DNA of 46,772 bases from QHXQ01 sp038322995. Its GTDB lineage: Bacteria > Acidobacteriota > Blastocatellia > Pyrinomonadales > Pyrinomonadaceae. The notes under the pieces are model-generated. The model ran no database searches, was not told the DNA's origin, and saw nothing but the letters and a program-made list of their open reading frames with translations. Positions 39,178 through 46,772 of the stretch are shown here, piece after piece. Location of the stretch: contig JBBQGM010000037.1 of NCBI GenBank assembly GCA_038322995.1, positions 1 to 46,772 on the forward strand, written 5' to 3'. Numbering within the stretch: the first letter of the stretch is position 1; each line of letters opens with the position of its first letter. The position numbers and the translations under genes are program-made.

Positions 39178-39330
39178 AACTATTCTCCTCTCCGCTAGCC
39201 TCGCGCCAGCGGCCGGTCGTAGGCGCGTCGTCAAGTTATCTACTGTGTGCGTGAGGTTATGCCTCGCTGTTCGCGGAGTCAACACTTATTTATCGCGGCG
39301 ACCAGCGCGCAGCAACAATAAGTCGTGGCC

Positions 39331-40875
39331 TCAGGTATACAGCCGCACCAGTTCGCGCTTTAGCACTTTGCCGGTCGGCCCCTTTGGCATTTCGGCGATG
39401 AAGTTGATGCGCTTCGGGCACTTGAAATCGGCCAGATGCGCGTGACAGTGTGCGAGCAGTTCGTCGGCGCTAGCCTGCGCGCCGGCCTTGAGCACGACGA
39501 AGGCGGCGACTTCTTCGCCGTACAACTCATCAGGCACGCCGATGGTCGCGGCCGCCTCGACTGCCCCGTGTTGATAGAGGACTTCATCGATCTCGCGCGG
39601 GTAGATGTTCTCGCCGCCGCGAATGATCATGTCGGACATGCGATCCACGATGTAGCAGAAGCCGTCGGCATCCACGTAGCCGATGTCGCCCGTGTGAAAC
39701 CAACCACCGCGAAAGGCTTGCGCGGTGGCCGCGTCGTTTTTGAAATAGCCTTTAAAGATGTTCTCACCGCGCAGCACGATCTCGCCGGTCTGACCGGTGG
39801 GCACGTCTCTATCTGCTTCATCCACAATCCGCAGTCCGTTCCCGATGGGCAGGCCGCACGAGCCGGGTCGGCGGCGCGTGTCCGGCGGATTGAACGTCGC
39901 GCGCACGGTTGACTCGGACAGACCATAGCCTTCGATAATGAGCGCCCCGAACGTCGCTTCAAAGCGACGAATGACTTCGGCCGGCACGGGCGCGGAACCG
40001 CAACAGCAAAAGCGCAGTTGCTCGGTGGTGAGACCGGCCGGCACGCCGTCGGGATAGCGCGCGAGCAGCATCGAGAGCATCGTGGCGACGGTGCCGACTG
40101 AAGTGATCCGATAGTCTGAGACGATCTGCCAGAAGCGCGAGGCGGAGAAGCGCGGACTGACGACTGACGACCCACCCGCGTAGAGCGCGGCAATCGTTGT
40201 GACCATCACGGCGTTCATGTGAAAGAGCGGCATCACGGTCAGCAGCCGATCTTGTGCGGTGAACTTGAGCCAGGCCGTAATCTGCTGCGCATTAGCGAGC
40301 AGGTTGCCGTGCGTGAGCAGACAGCCCTTCGGCTTCCCTGTTGTGCCCGACGTGTAGATGATGATCGCGTCGGCGTCACGGCTTAGTTCAAGCTCGCGCC
40401 ACGACTCGTCCGCCGTTGCGCTGAACGTGGCAACCATGGGCGCGTAGTCGTCGAATTCGATGACCTCGCGGAGCGTATGCAAGCGTTCGCGGCTCGCATC
40501 AACCTCCGCGCGGAACTCAGTATGAACGAGCAGCAATTTCGCCGCCGAGTTGTTGACGACGTATTCGATCTCCTCTGCCTTGAGCAGCGAGTTGACGGGG
40601 CCGGCGAGCGCGCCAAGTTTGAAGCAGGCGAAGTAGGCGATGATGTATTCGGGGCTGTTCGGCAACAGCAAGCTGATCACGTCGCCTGGCTGGACGCCGT
40701 GGGCCGCCAGCATGTTCGCCGTGCGATTAACGGCCGCGTCGAACTCGGCGTATGTCCAGCATCGGCCGTCCACTTCTGAGAATAGAAAAGGCTGCTCGGG
40801 CGTCGCGGCCGCGCGCCATTCGAGCAGTTGGCGCATGTTGGCGGGCGGTGTGGCGGTCGTCGTCTGTTCGTTCAT
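39331..40875 (-). CDS. Acyl-CoA synthetase (AMP-forming)
   Basis: 514 residues of the ANL adenylating superfamily. Motifs in order: the P-loop-like YTSGTTGKPKGCLLTH (about residue 175), GYGLSEST (A5), GWFHTGDIGYVDADGFCYIVDRMSDMIIRGGENIYPREIDE (A7-A8 hinge) and the C-terminal catalytic Lys in GPTGKVLKREL. It activates a carboxylic acid to acyl-AMP and then to acyl-CoA. The substrate chain length cannot be read from the sequence. It is divergent from the aldehyde dehydrogenase gene, and in that setting a short carboxylate made by aldehyde oxidation would be a reasonable substrate, but this is conjecture. The start ATG is at 40875. Confidence 0.9.
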   Translation of the reverse strand: MNEQTTTATPPANMRQLLEWRAAATPEQPFLFSEVDGRCWTYAEFDAAVNRTANMLAAHGVQPGDVISLLLPNSPEYIIAYFACFKLGALAGPVNSLLKAEEIEYVVNNSAAKLLLVHTEFRAEVDASRERLHTLREVIEFDDYAPMVATFSATADESWRELELSRDADAIIIYTSGTTGKPKGCLLTHGNLLANAQQITAWLKFTAQDRLLTVMPLFHMNAVMVTTIAALYAGGSSVVSPRFSASRFWQIVSDYRITSVGTVATMLSMLLARYPDGVPAGLTTEQLRFCCCGSAPVPAEVIRRFEATFGALIIEGYGLSESTVRATFNPPDTRRRPGSCGLPIGNGLRIVDEADRDVPTGQTGEIVLRGENIFKGYFKNDAATAQAFRGGWFHTGDIGYVDADGFCYIVDRMSDMIIRGGENIYPREIDEVLYQHGAVEAAATIGVPDELYGEEVAAFVVLKAGAQASADELLAHCHAHLADFKCPKRINFIAEMPKGPTGKVLKRELVRLYT

Positions 40876-41062
40876 TTTCCAGTTGGCACGCCTGCGCCGC
40901 GTGCTGTATAAAGTTCAGGCAAATGGCATGGACGTTGCGCGGCAGGGCTGTACAAGCAGCCGCAAGCTTAACGAAATGTGTCCGGCTCTACAACCGTCTC
41001 CGCATCTATTCGTCGCTTTCCGCAAACACACGCATCGCAGGCGTGCGACCGAACGCTGGCTT

Positions 41063-42541
41063 ATGAAGACTTATCGCAATTTCATCAATGGGCAATGGCT
41101 CGAATCAACTTCGGAGCAGACCGCGCCGAACGTCAACCCCGCGAACACGGACGACGTGCTGGGCACGGTGCGGCTGGCCACGCGCGACGAAGCGCGGGGC
41201 GCGGTCGAAGCAGCGGCGGCGGCCTTTCGCGGTTGGCGCGCGACACCTGCGCCCGCCCGCGGCCGGCTCCTCACCCGCGCCGCGCGGCTGATGGAGGATG
41301 ACAAAGAGAACTTGGCCGCGCTCTTGACACGCGAAGAGGGCAAGACGCTCGGCGAAGCACGCGGCGAACTGCAACGCGCCATCAATGTCGTCGAATTCTG
41401 CGCGGGTGAGTCGCGGCGCTTGAATGGGGAGACGATTCAATCGGAGTTGCCCGCCAACTTCGCTTATACGCTCAAAGAACCGCACGGTGTTGTCGCGTGC
41501 ATTACACCGTGGAATTTTCCGGTCGCCATCCCTGTCTGGAAGATCGCGCCCGCGCTCGTGGCCGGCAACACGGTCGTCTTCAAACCCGCGACCGTGACAC
41601 CGGAAACGGCCGTCCGGCTGACTGAAATTTTCCACGAAGCGGGCCTACCGAAAGGCGCGCTCAATCTCATTCTCGGTTCCGGTTCGGATGCCGGCGACGA
41701 GATCGTATCTCATCGTGCGGTGCGCGCCATCTCGTTCACCGGCTCGACCGGTGTCGGCTTGAAATTGTATGAGCAGGCGGCGCGGCGCGGCATCCCCGTG
41801 CAATGCGAGATGGGCGGCAAGAACCCGGTCGTGATTATGGAAGACGCCGACATGTCGCTCGCGGTCGAGCACACGGCCCAGGGCGCGTTCGGCTCCTCCG
41901 GCCAACGCTGCACGGCGACGAGCCGCGCGGTCGTCGTCGATGCGGTCGCGGATGAGTTCATTTGCCGCGTGGTCGAACGTGCGCTCAAGCTGCGGCTCGG
42001 CGACGGCGCGAGCAGCGAGACGGAGATCGGCCCGCTCGTGGACGCGAATCAATTCAAGAGCGTGCTGAGCTATGTGGACATCGGCAAGGAGGACGGCGCG
42101 ACGCTTGTCTGCGGCGGCGAGATTGCGCAAGGGCCGGGCTTGCGCAAAGGCTTCTTCATCCAACCGACTATCTTCGACCGCGTCACGCCCGATATGCGCA
42201 TCGCCCGCGAAGAGATTTTCGGCCCCGTGCTATCAGTTTTGCGTGTCAAGGATTTTGACGAGGCCATGCTCGTGGCCAACGACAGCGAGTTTGGCCTCTC
42301 CTCCTCTATCTTCACCAACGACGCCACACGCATCTTCCGCTTCGTGGACGAGATCGAGACCGGCATGACGCACATCAACTCCGCCACCACCGGCGGCGAA
42401 GCGCACATCCCCTTCGGCGGCATCAAGGCCACCGGCGTCGGCCCGCGCGAGCAGGGCTCGACCGCGCTCGATTTCTACACCGAACTGAAAGTCGTGTACG
42501 TGGATTACACCGGCCGCAAGCGCGAAGGCAATTTGTATTAA
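41063..42541 (+). CDS. NAD(P)-dependent aldehyde dehydrogenase
   Basis: 492 residues from the ATG at 41063 (MKTYRNFINGQWLE), the normal start for the family; the open frame upstream to 40640 overlaps the divergent acyl-CoA synthetase and is not used. Family residues are all present: PWNFP (Asn), KPATVTPETA (cofactor Lys), FTGSTGVG, the general base in CEMGGKNP, and the nucleophile in SSGQRCTATSR. EEIFGPVLSV and the C-terminal FGGIKATGVGPREQG are standard. The CEMGGKNP and GQRCTA contexts resemble the ketoglutarate-semialdehyde/succinate-semialdehyde group. Together with an aminotransferase and dihydropyrimidinase downstream, it could oxidise the semialdehyde made from beta-alanine or its analogues. 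Physiological substrate unproven. Confidence 0.92.
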   Translation: MKTYRNFINGQWLESTSEQTAPNVNPANTDDVLGTVRLATRDEARGAVEAAAAAFRGWRATPAPARGRLLTRAARLMEDDKENLAALLTREEGKTLGEARGELQRAINVVEFCAGESRRLNGETIQSELPANFAYTLKEPHGVVACITPWNFPVAIPVWKIAPALVAGNTVVFKPATVTPETAVRLTEIFHEAGLPKGALNLILGSGSDAGDEIVSHRAVRAISFTGSTGVGLKLYEQAARRGIPVQCEMGGKNPVVIMEDADMSLAVEHTAQGAFGSSGQRCTATSRAVVVDAVADEFICRVVERALKLRLGDGASSETEIGPLVDANQFKSVLSYVDIGKEDGATLVCGGEIAQGPGLRKGFFIQPTIFDRVTPDMRIAREEIFGPVLSVLRVKDFDEAMLVANDSEFGLSSSIFTNDATRIFRFVDEIETGMTHINSATTGGEAHIPFGGIKATGVGPREQGSTALDFYTELKVVYVDYTGRKREGNLY

Positions 42542-42546
42542 AGTCT

Positions 42547-43185
42547 ATGGAAGCAGACCGCATAGCCAGCAAACACTTTATGAGCAGCAGTGTCATTACT
42601 TGCCCGACATGTAAGTTCGCTAACAGCTTTGCGACTACTGACTGCACGCAATGCGGCGCGTCGCTGGCGGCAGCGAAACTACAGCAAACATTAGACGGGT
42701 TAAGTCGCGCGACCGAAAATCTCAAAGCGAGCATTGCGCCGCGCAAGTCTTTCTACACCTTCAACGGTTTCGGCACGACGCTGCTTGATTATCGCGCGCT
42801 GCCCGACGGCACTTACGAGGCGACGCGCTGGGTCGTCGCCATGATGCTGCCGCTCGTGCCGTTAGCCACTTATGTCATCCAGCCGGAAACACAAGAGCAT
42901 TCTTACGGCCGCTCCACGTCTAAATTTAGTATCGTCGGCAAGGGCAAACTCTCGGCAGCGCGCATCCTGCGCACGTACTTGCTCGTGGTCGTGGGCTTGC
43001 TGCCGATTGTTTTAGGCTTTCTTAATTCCAGTTGGGTGAACCACACGCTCGGCGGCCCGCTCGCAGCCCTCGCGATGGTCGTGAGTTTCGCGTGGGCCGC
43101 TTACATCATCTTCGCCCGCATCCCGAATGAAGGTAAGGCGTACAACAGCAAGCCTGCGGCCACGGCAGGAGTCAAGCAGAACTGA
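42547..43185 (+). CDS. Zinc-ribbon membrane protein of unknown function
   Basis: 212 residues. The N-terminus has a zinc ribbon (CPTCKFANSFATTDCTQCG), followed by a short helix, a soluble beta region (YTFNGFGTTLLDYRALPDGTYEATRW) and three to four membrane helices (VAMMLPLVPLATYVI, TYLLVVVGLLPIVLGFL, AALAMVVSFAWAAYIIFA). The start is either ATG 42547, five bases after the aldehyde dehydrogenase stop, or ATG 42580 (MSSSVITCPTC). The latter gives a more usual distance from the zinc ribbon to the N-terminus. The gene lies between the aldehyde dehydrogenase and aminotransferase genes on the same strand. No catalytic motif. Its connection to the pathway is unknown. Confidence 0.75.
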   Translation: MEADRIASKHFMSSSVITCPTCKFANSFATTDCTQCGASLAAAKLQQTLDGLSRATENLKASIAPRKSFYTFNGFGTTLLDYRALPDGTYEATRWVVAMMLPLVPLATYVIQPETQEHSYGRSTSKFSIVGKGKLSAARILRTYLLVVVGLLPIVLGFLNSSWVNHTLGGPLAALAMVVSFAWAAYIIFARIPNEGKAYNSKPAATAGVKQN

Positions 43186-43220
43186 TTCACCGGCAAACGA
43201 TTTGGTAAGGAGAACGATTC

Positions 43221-44534
43221 ATGAGCACAGTCGAAGCAGCCAAGGCGCAATCCGAGATCGTCAGCAAGCACAAAGAATTCCTCTTCCCCGCCGTCGCCAC
43301 TTATTATCAAGAACCGCTCGCGCTCGTGCGCGGCGAAGGCGAGTACGTGTGGGACGATGAAGGCAACCGCTATCTCGATTGCTTCGGCGGCGTGCTGACT
43401 GTCAGCGTTGGTCATGCGAACCCGCAGGTGAACGCGGCGATCATCGAACAGGTCAAGACGATCTCGCACACTTCGACGCTCTACGCCAACAAGCCGCAGG
43501 GCGAACTGGCCGAGAAACTGCATCAGATCACGCCCGGCCGTTTGAAGAAATCTTTCTTCACTAGCAGCGGCACGGAAGCCGACGACACCGCGATCCACGC
43601 CGCGAAGATCGCCACCGGCCGCCACGAGATCGTCGTCCTGCGCCACAGCTATAGCGGGCGCAGCGCTACCGCGCTCACCGCCGTCGGGCATTCGACGTGG
43701 CGACCACTGCCCGCGCAAGTCGCCGGCATCGTCCACGCGCGTGCGCCTTATTGTTATCGCTGTCCGCTTAAATTGACGTACCCCGAATGCGGTCTCGCCT
43801 GTGCCGACGACATCGAAGATTTGATCATGACGGCCACGACCGGCGAGATCGCGGCCTTCATGGCCGAACCGATTCTTGGCGTCGGCGGCTTCATCGTCCC
43901 GCCCGCGGGCTACTTCGAGCGCGCCGCCGAGATCACACGTAAGCACGGCGGCCTCTTCATCGCCGACGAAGTGCAGACCGGCTGGGGCCGCACCGGCGAC
44001 AAATGGTTCGGCATCGAGCATTGGAACGTCGAGCCGGACATCATCACGAGCGCGAAAGGCATGGGCAACGGCGTGCCCATCGGCATGACCATCGCCACGC
44101 CGGAAGTCGCCGACAAGTATCCCGGTCTCACCTTCTCCACCTTCGGCGGCAACCCCGTCTCGATGGCCGCCGCGCTCGCCGTCATCAAGATCATCGAAGA
44201 CGAAAATTTGCGCCACAACGCGGCCGTCGTCGGCGCATACTTCCGCGAGAAGCTAGAAGAGTTGAAAACGAAGTACACCGTCATCGGCGACGTGCGCGGC
44301 ATGGGACTAATGCAGGCGCTCGAACTCGTCAAAGACCGCGAGACCAAAGAGCCTGACCCGCAATCCGTCCTCAAAGTCTTCGAGGAGACGAAGCGGCGCG
44401 GCGTCCTCATCGGCAAAGGCGGCCTCTACGGCAACGTGATCCGCACCGGCTTGATGCTCAATTCGACGAAAGATCATGTGAACGAATTGATCGCGGCTTT
44501 GGATGCTGGGCTTGCAACCGTCGCGGCAAATTAA
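43221..44534 (+). CDS. Class-III aminotransferase (AGXT2/beta-alanine type)
   Basis: 437 residues, PLP-dependent fold type I, class III. Visible motifs: the substrate region LDCFGGVLTVSVGHANPQV, the PLP phosphate site FTSSGTEADDTA, the Asp in FIADEVQTGWGRTG, and the Schiff-base Lys in ITSAKGMGNGVPIG. The inserted segment YCYRCPLKLTYPECGLACADD is typical of the AGXT2-like group (alanine-glyoxylate, beta-alanine or 3-amino-2-methylpropionate aminotransferases). A strong AAGGAGA precedes the ATG. With dihydropyrimidinase downstream and aldehyde dehydrogenase upstream, the most natural role is transamination of beta-alanine or beta-aminoisobutyrate from pyrimidine breakdown. Related omega-aminotransferases act on other amines, so the substrate is inferred. 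Confidence 0.9.
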   Translation: MSTVEAAKAQSEIVSKHKEFLFPAVATYYQEPLALVRGEGEYVWDDEGNRYLDCFGGVLTVSVGHANPQVNAAIIEQVKTISHTSTLYANKPQGELAEKLHQITPGRLKKSFFTSSGTEADDTAIHAAKIATGRHEIVVLRHSYSGRSATALTAVGHSTWRPLPAQVAGIVHARAPYCYRCPLKLTYPECGLACADDIEDLIMTATTGEIAAFMAEPILGVGGFIVPPAGYFERAAEITRKHGGLFIADEVQTGWGRTGDKWFGIEHWNVEPDIITSAKGMGNGVPIGMTIATPEVADKYPGLTFSTFGGNPVSMAAALAVIKIIEDENLRHNAAVVGAYFREKLEELKTKYTVIGDVRGMGLMQALELVKDRETKEPDPQSVLKVFEETKRRGVLIGKGGLYGNVIRTGLMLNSTKDHVNELIAALDAGLATVAAN

Positions 44535-44669
44535 GCAGACCTTGTAAGGGTCATAGCTGCGCGATCAGCCGTGCAGTCCATCTATCAGGCATCCTACGCA
44601 ACCAGTAAAGCAGATGCGAGGATACGCAGGGGTCATGCTTAAATCCTTCACTTTTAGTCAAACATAGAA

Positions 44670-44927
44670 ATGATGTGGCTAAAAACAATCTGGGGGAGGT
44701 TGAACCAGCCCTTGCTGCCTGGCGATGTACAGTGGTGGGTGTATGTCATCACATTCATCTGTGCTGTTTTGCTTCCGTTCCTGCTTCTGCTACTAAACGC
44801 TGTTCGCTGGAGGAAGGAAGTTCGAACAGTGCGACTACCAGGCCAAACGGTTCGATTGTCTAGCCCGCATTTAGCCTTCACGGAGCAAGCCGCTGATTTC
44901 GAAATGGAGATTGATCATCAGCAATGA
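44670..44927 (+). CDS. Possible small membrane protein coupled to dihydropyrimidinase
   Basis: An 85-residue frame with one long membrane helix (WWVYVITFICAVLLPFLLLLLNAV) followed by a basic then acidic tail. Its TGA overlaps the dihydropyrimidinase ATG (ATGA, 44924-44927), which suggests translational coupling. The segment is more AT-rich than its neighbours and the start lacks a clear ribosome binding site, so it may be a recently acquired gene or simply an open spacer. No family recognised. Confidence 0.4.
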   Translation: MMWLKTIWGRLNQPLLPGDVQWWVYVITFICAVLLPFLLLLLNAVRWRKEVRTVRLPGQTVRLSSPHLAFTEQAADFEMEIDHQQ

Positions 44928-46303
44928 AAACTCTAATTCGTAATGGCCGGATCATCACCGCCGTTGATGATTACAGAGCCGACGTGCTAATTGATGGTGA
45001 GGTGGTGTCGGTCATTGGCGCGAAGTTGGAGATGGAAGCTGACCGGGTGCTTGATGCGGCGGGCAAGTTCGTCATCCCCGGCGGCATCGATCCGCATACG
45101 CACATGGAGTTGCCGTTCGGCGGCACGCAGGCGTCGGATGATTTCTTCACGGGTACGCGGGCGGCGGCGCATGGCGGGACGACGACGATTATTGATTTCG
45201 CCGTGCAGTTCAAAGGGCAGACGCTGACGGAAGCGTTGGATAACTGGCACGCGAAGGCGGAGGGCAAGGCGACGACCGATTACGGGTTTCATTTGATCAC
45301 GACCGATCTGGAAGACGAGCGCGTGCCGGAGCTGTGGCGCGTGATGGACGAGGGCGTGACCAGCTTTAAGATGTTCATGGCCTATCCCGGCGTCTTTCTC
45401 GTGGACGATGCGACGATCTATCGCGCGATGTTGGCGGCGGGGCAGCGCGGCGGGCTGATCTGCATGCACGCGGAGAACGGCATCGTCATCAACGAGATCA
45501 TCAAGCACGCGCTCGCCGCCGGCAAGACCGCGCCGAAGTATCACGCGCTCACGCGCCCGACGCGCGCCGAAGCCGAAGGCGTCCATCGCGCGATTGCCAT
45601 TGCCGAGATGGCCGAGTCGCCCGTTTACATCGTGCATCTCTCCTGCGCCGACGCGCTCGCACAGGTGCGCGAGGCGCGCGACCGTGGACTGCCTGCGTTC
45701 GCGGAGACGTGCCCGCAATATCTGTTTCTCTCCATAGATGATTACGGCGATGGTTGGGACGGTGCGAAGTATGTGATGACGCCGCCTTTGCGCGAGCGTT
45801 GGAATCAGGCGGAGTTGTGGAAGGGTTTGAAGACGGACGACCTGCAAGTTATCTCGACCGACCACTGCCCTTTCTGCATGAAGGAGCAGAAGGAGTTGGG
45901 GCGCGGAGACTTCTCGAAGATCCCGAACGGCGCACCCGGAGTCGAACATCGCATGTCGTTAATCTACAACGGCGGCGTCGTGGAGCAACGCATCTCGCTC
46001 AACCGTTTCGTCGAACTGACTTCGACCGCCGCCGCCAAGATGTTCGGTCTCTTCCCCAAGAAGGGCACGATTGCCGTCGGCTCGGACGCGGACATCGTCA
46101 TCTTCGATCCCGACAAGGAACAGACTATCAGCGCCGCGACGCACCACATGAACGTGGACTACAGCGCCTACGAAGGCAAGACGATCAAGGGCACGGTCGA
46201 AACCGTCCTCTCACGCGGGCGCGTCGTAATTGAGAATGGCGAGTTCAAAGGTAAGGCCGGCGACGGGCAATTCTTGAAACGCGGGACGTGCGTTTCAATG
46301 TAG
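44924..46303 (+). CDS. hydA: Dihydropyrimidinase / D-hydantoinase
   Basis: 459 residues of the cyclic amidohydrolase family. Metal ligands and the carbamylated Lys are present: GGIDPHTHMELPFGG (two His), TSFKMFMAYPG (Lys), LICMHAENG (His), VYIVHLSCADAL (His) and QVISTDHCPF (Asp). The enzyme opens dihydrouracil, dihydrothymine or hydantoin rings to N-carbamoyl amino acids. Length matches the family. Its ATG overlaps the stop of the small upstream frame. The second and third enzymes of the reductive pathway (beta-ureidopropionase and dihydropyrimidine dehydrogenase) are not in the window. With the aminotransferase and aldehyde dehydrogenase it makes a partial pyrimidine-degradation set. Confidence 0.92.
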   Translation: MKTLIRNGRIITAVDDYRADVLIDGEVVSVIGAKLEMEADRVLDAAGKFVIPGGIDPHTHMELPFGGTQASDDFFTGTRAAAHGGTTTIIDFAVQFKGQTLTEALDNWHAKAEGKATTDYGFHLITTDLEDERVPELWRVMDEGVTSFKMFMAYPGVFLVDDATIYRAMLAAGQRGGLICMHAENGIVINEIIKHALAAGKTAPKYHALTRPTRAEAEGVHRAIAIAEMAESPVYIVHLSCADALAQVREARDRGLPAFAETCPQYLFLSIDDYGDGWDGAKYVMTPPLRERWNQAELWKGLKTDDLQVISTDHCPFCMKEQKELGRGDFSKIPNGAPGVEHRMSLIYNGGVVEQRISLNRFVELTSTAAAKMFGLFPKKGTIAVGSDADIVIFDPDKEQTISAATHHMNVDYSAYEGKTIKGTVETVLSRGRVVIENGEFKGKAGDGQFLKRGTCVSM

Positions 46304-46345
46304 TTACCAAAGGCTTGTCACAGCAAGACGCAAAGAAGCAACGAT

Positions 46346-46591
46346 ATGCAAGAGCGCGATTGGTTAGACGACTTCCGTTTACAGTGTGAGCGCAATCTTG
46401 CGCGCAGCGTTGAAGAGCGTATGCGCTACGGCTTCTGTTACGTTTACAAGCCGGTGTTGGACGATGCCGCATGGCGTTCTTTCAACTCAACCGCCGAATA
46501 TCGGCAATGGTGTCAGGAGAATCTGCCGGTCTATCTCGGTTACGGCGTGCCGGACGCATTGCAGGCGCGGATACTCGATGAGGAAGAGTAA
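46346..46591 (+). CDS. Small protein of unknown function upstream of a nucleotidyltransferase-like gene
   Basis: 81 residues, soluble, rich in charged and aromatic residues (DWLDDFRLQCERNL, MRYGFCYVYKPVLDD, YRQWCQENLPVYLGYG). I do not recognise a family. Its end overlaps the start of the next gene by 14 nt, so the two are translated together. The pairing of a small protein with a nucleotidyltransferase-fold protein is reminiscent of toxin-antitoxin modules, but the sequence alone does not prove it. Confidence 0.6.
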   Translation: MQERDWLDDFRLQCERNLARSVEERMRYGFCYVYKPVLDDAAWRSFNSTAEYRQWCQENLPVYLGYGVPDALQARILDEEE

Positions 46592-46772
46592 TTTTAATCC
46601 GGCACAGGCGCAGGAAGTGGCCGCCGCGTTTGCCGTGCAGCAAGTAGATTATATGTTCATCGGCAAGAGCGGCGCGATCCTGCTTGGCTATCCCAGCACG
46701 ACGCAGGACGTTGATGTTTATCCACGAAAGGATCAAGCCAACGGTCGTCGCATTGTCGCCGCGTTGAGAGAG
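46578..46772 (+). CDS. Nucleotidyltransferase-fold protein (partial, right edge)
   Basis: The first 65 residues are visible; the gene runs off the window. The segment VDYMFIGKSGAILLGYPSTTQDVDVYP fits the nucleotidyltransferase core pattern (hG[GS]xA..hG.xRxTxDxDh), with the two Asp of TQDVDV as the likely metal ligands. Arg in the usual RxT motif is replaced by Ser (PSTTQD). Similar small proteins (AbiEii/DUF6036-like) occur in toxin-antitoxin or anti-phage pairs. The start ATG at 46578 lies inside the preceding gene. Assignment is from one motif in a truncated protein. Confidence 0.55.
   Translation, partial: MRKSNFNPAQAQEVAAAFAVQQVDYMFIGKSGAILLGYPSTTQDVDVYPRKDQANGRRIVAALRE

Noticed and set aside
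40640..41062. N-terminal extension of the aldehyde dehydrogenase frame
   Set aside because: Overlaps the divergent acyl-CoA synthetase start; family proteins begin at the MKTYRNFINGQW ATG.
44535..44669. Possible RNA gene in the AT-richer gap before the small membrane frame
   Set aside because: I looked for tRNA-like cloverleaf or strong hairpins and saw none.

Overview
This window is high-GC, gene-dense bacterial chromosome. The mix of genes suggests a diderm (Gram-negative type) aerobic or facultative heterotroph, with Acidobacteriota (Blastocatellia-like) as my best guess. The reasons are a carboxypeptidase-regulatory domain fused to an outer-membrane barrel, ResB/CcsA cytochrome maturation, many multihaem cytochromes and a zinc-finger anti-sigma operon. 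The taxon is an inference from protein style, since there is no rRNA or tRNA gene here. I see no insertion sequence, prophage or CRISPR array.

Layout. (1) 1-2508: end of a complex I operon, nuoM (partial) and nuoN, with a TlpA/ResA-type thioredoxin gene between them. A structured intergenic segment and a gene of unknown function follow. (2) 3151-7566: a class-I glutamine amidotransferase faces a reverse-strand set of an ATP-grasp protein, a PilZ protein, an unknown protein and a YbdK/GCS2-type carboxylate-amine ligase, which together look like an amide- or peptide-bond-forming module. (3) 7759-11167: reverse-strand operon of ECF sigma factor, zinc-finger anti-sigma factor and a PDZ protein whose HtrA-like protease domain has lost its catalytic residues. 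(4) 11572-36248: the core of the window, a redox island. Three forward genes encode an inner-membrane module: cyclic-nucleotide-binding/4x[4Fe-4S]/membrane protein; FHA/TM/heptahaem cytochrome; membrane-anchored ferredoxin-flavin reductase with a circularly permuted fold. Reverse-strand genes encode a TPR lipoprotein, tetrahaem, nonahaem and nine-site cytochromes, a TPR protein, CcsA and ResB. A second TPR protein, a tandem HbpS/GlcG (haem-binding type) protein, an outer-membrane barrel protein and a decahaem cytochrome with a beta-propeller and an LPxTG-like tail complete it. I count 38 CxxCH sites plus one CX4CH site in five cytochromes. (5) 36319-46303: ferredoxin-metallo-beta-lactamase fusion, APC permease, a DUF3309-like mini-protein, acyl-CoA synthetase, then aldehyde dehydrogenase, zinc-ribbon membrane protein, class-III aminotransferase and dihydropyrimidinase, which fit reductive pyrimidine/beta-alanine catabolism. 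(6) 46346-end: a small gene overlapping a nucleotidyltransferase-like gene cut by the window edge.

Working model. The redox island looks like a route for electrons from cytoplasmic NAD(P)H through the inner membrane and periplasm to the outer surface, together with its own cytochrome-c assembly genes. What sets it apart is that sensor domains (cNMP-binding and FHA) are built into the redox proteins themselves. The direction of flow, terminal acceptor and physical interactions are inference.
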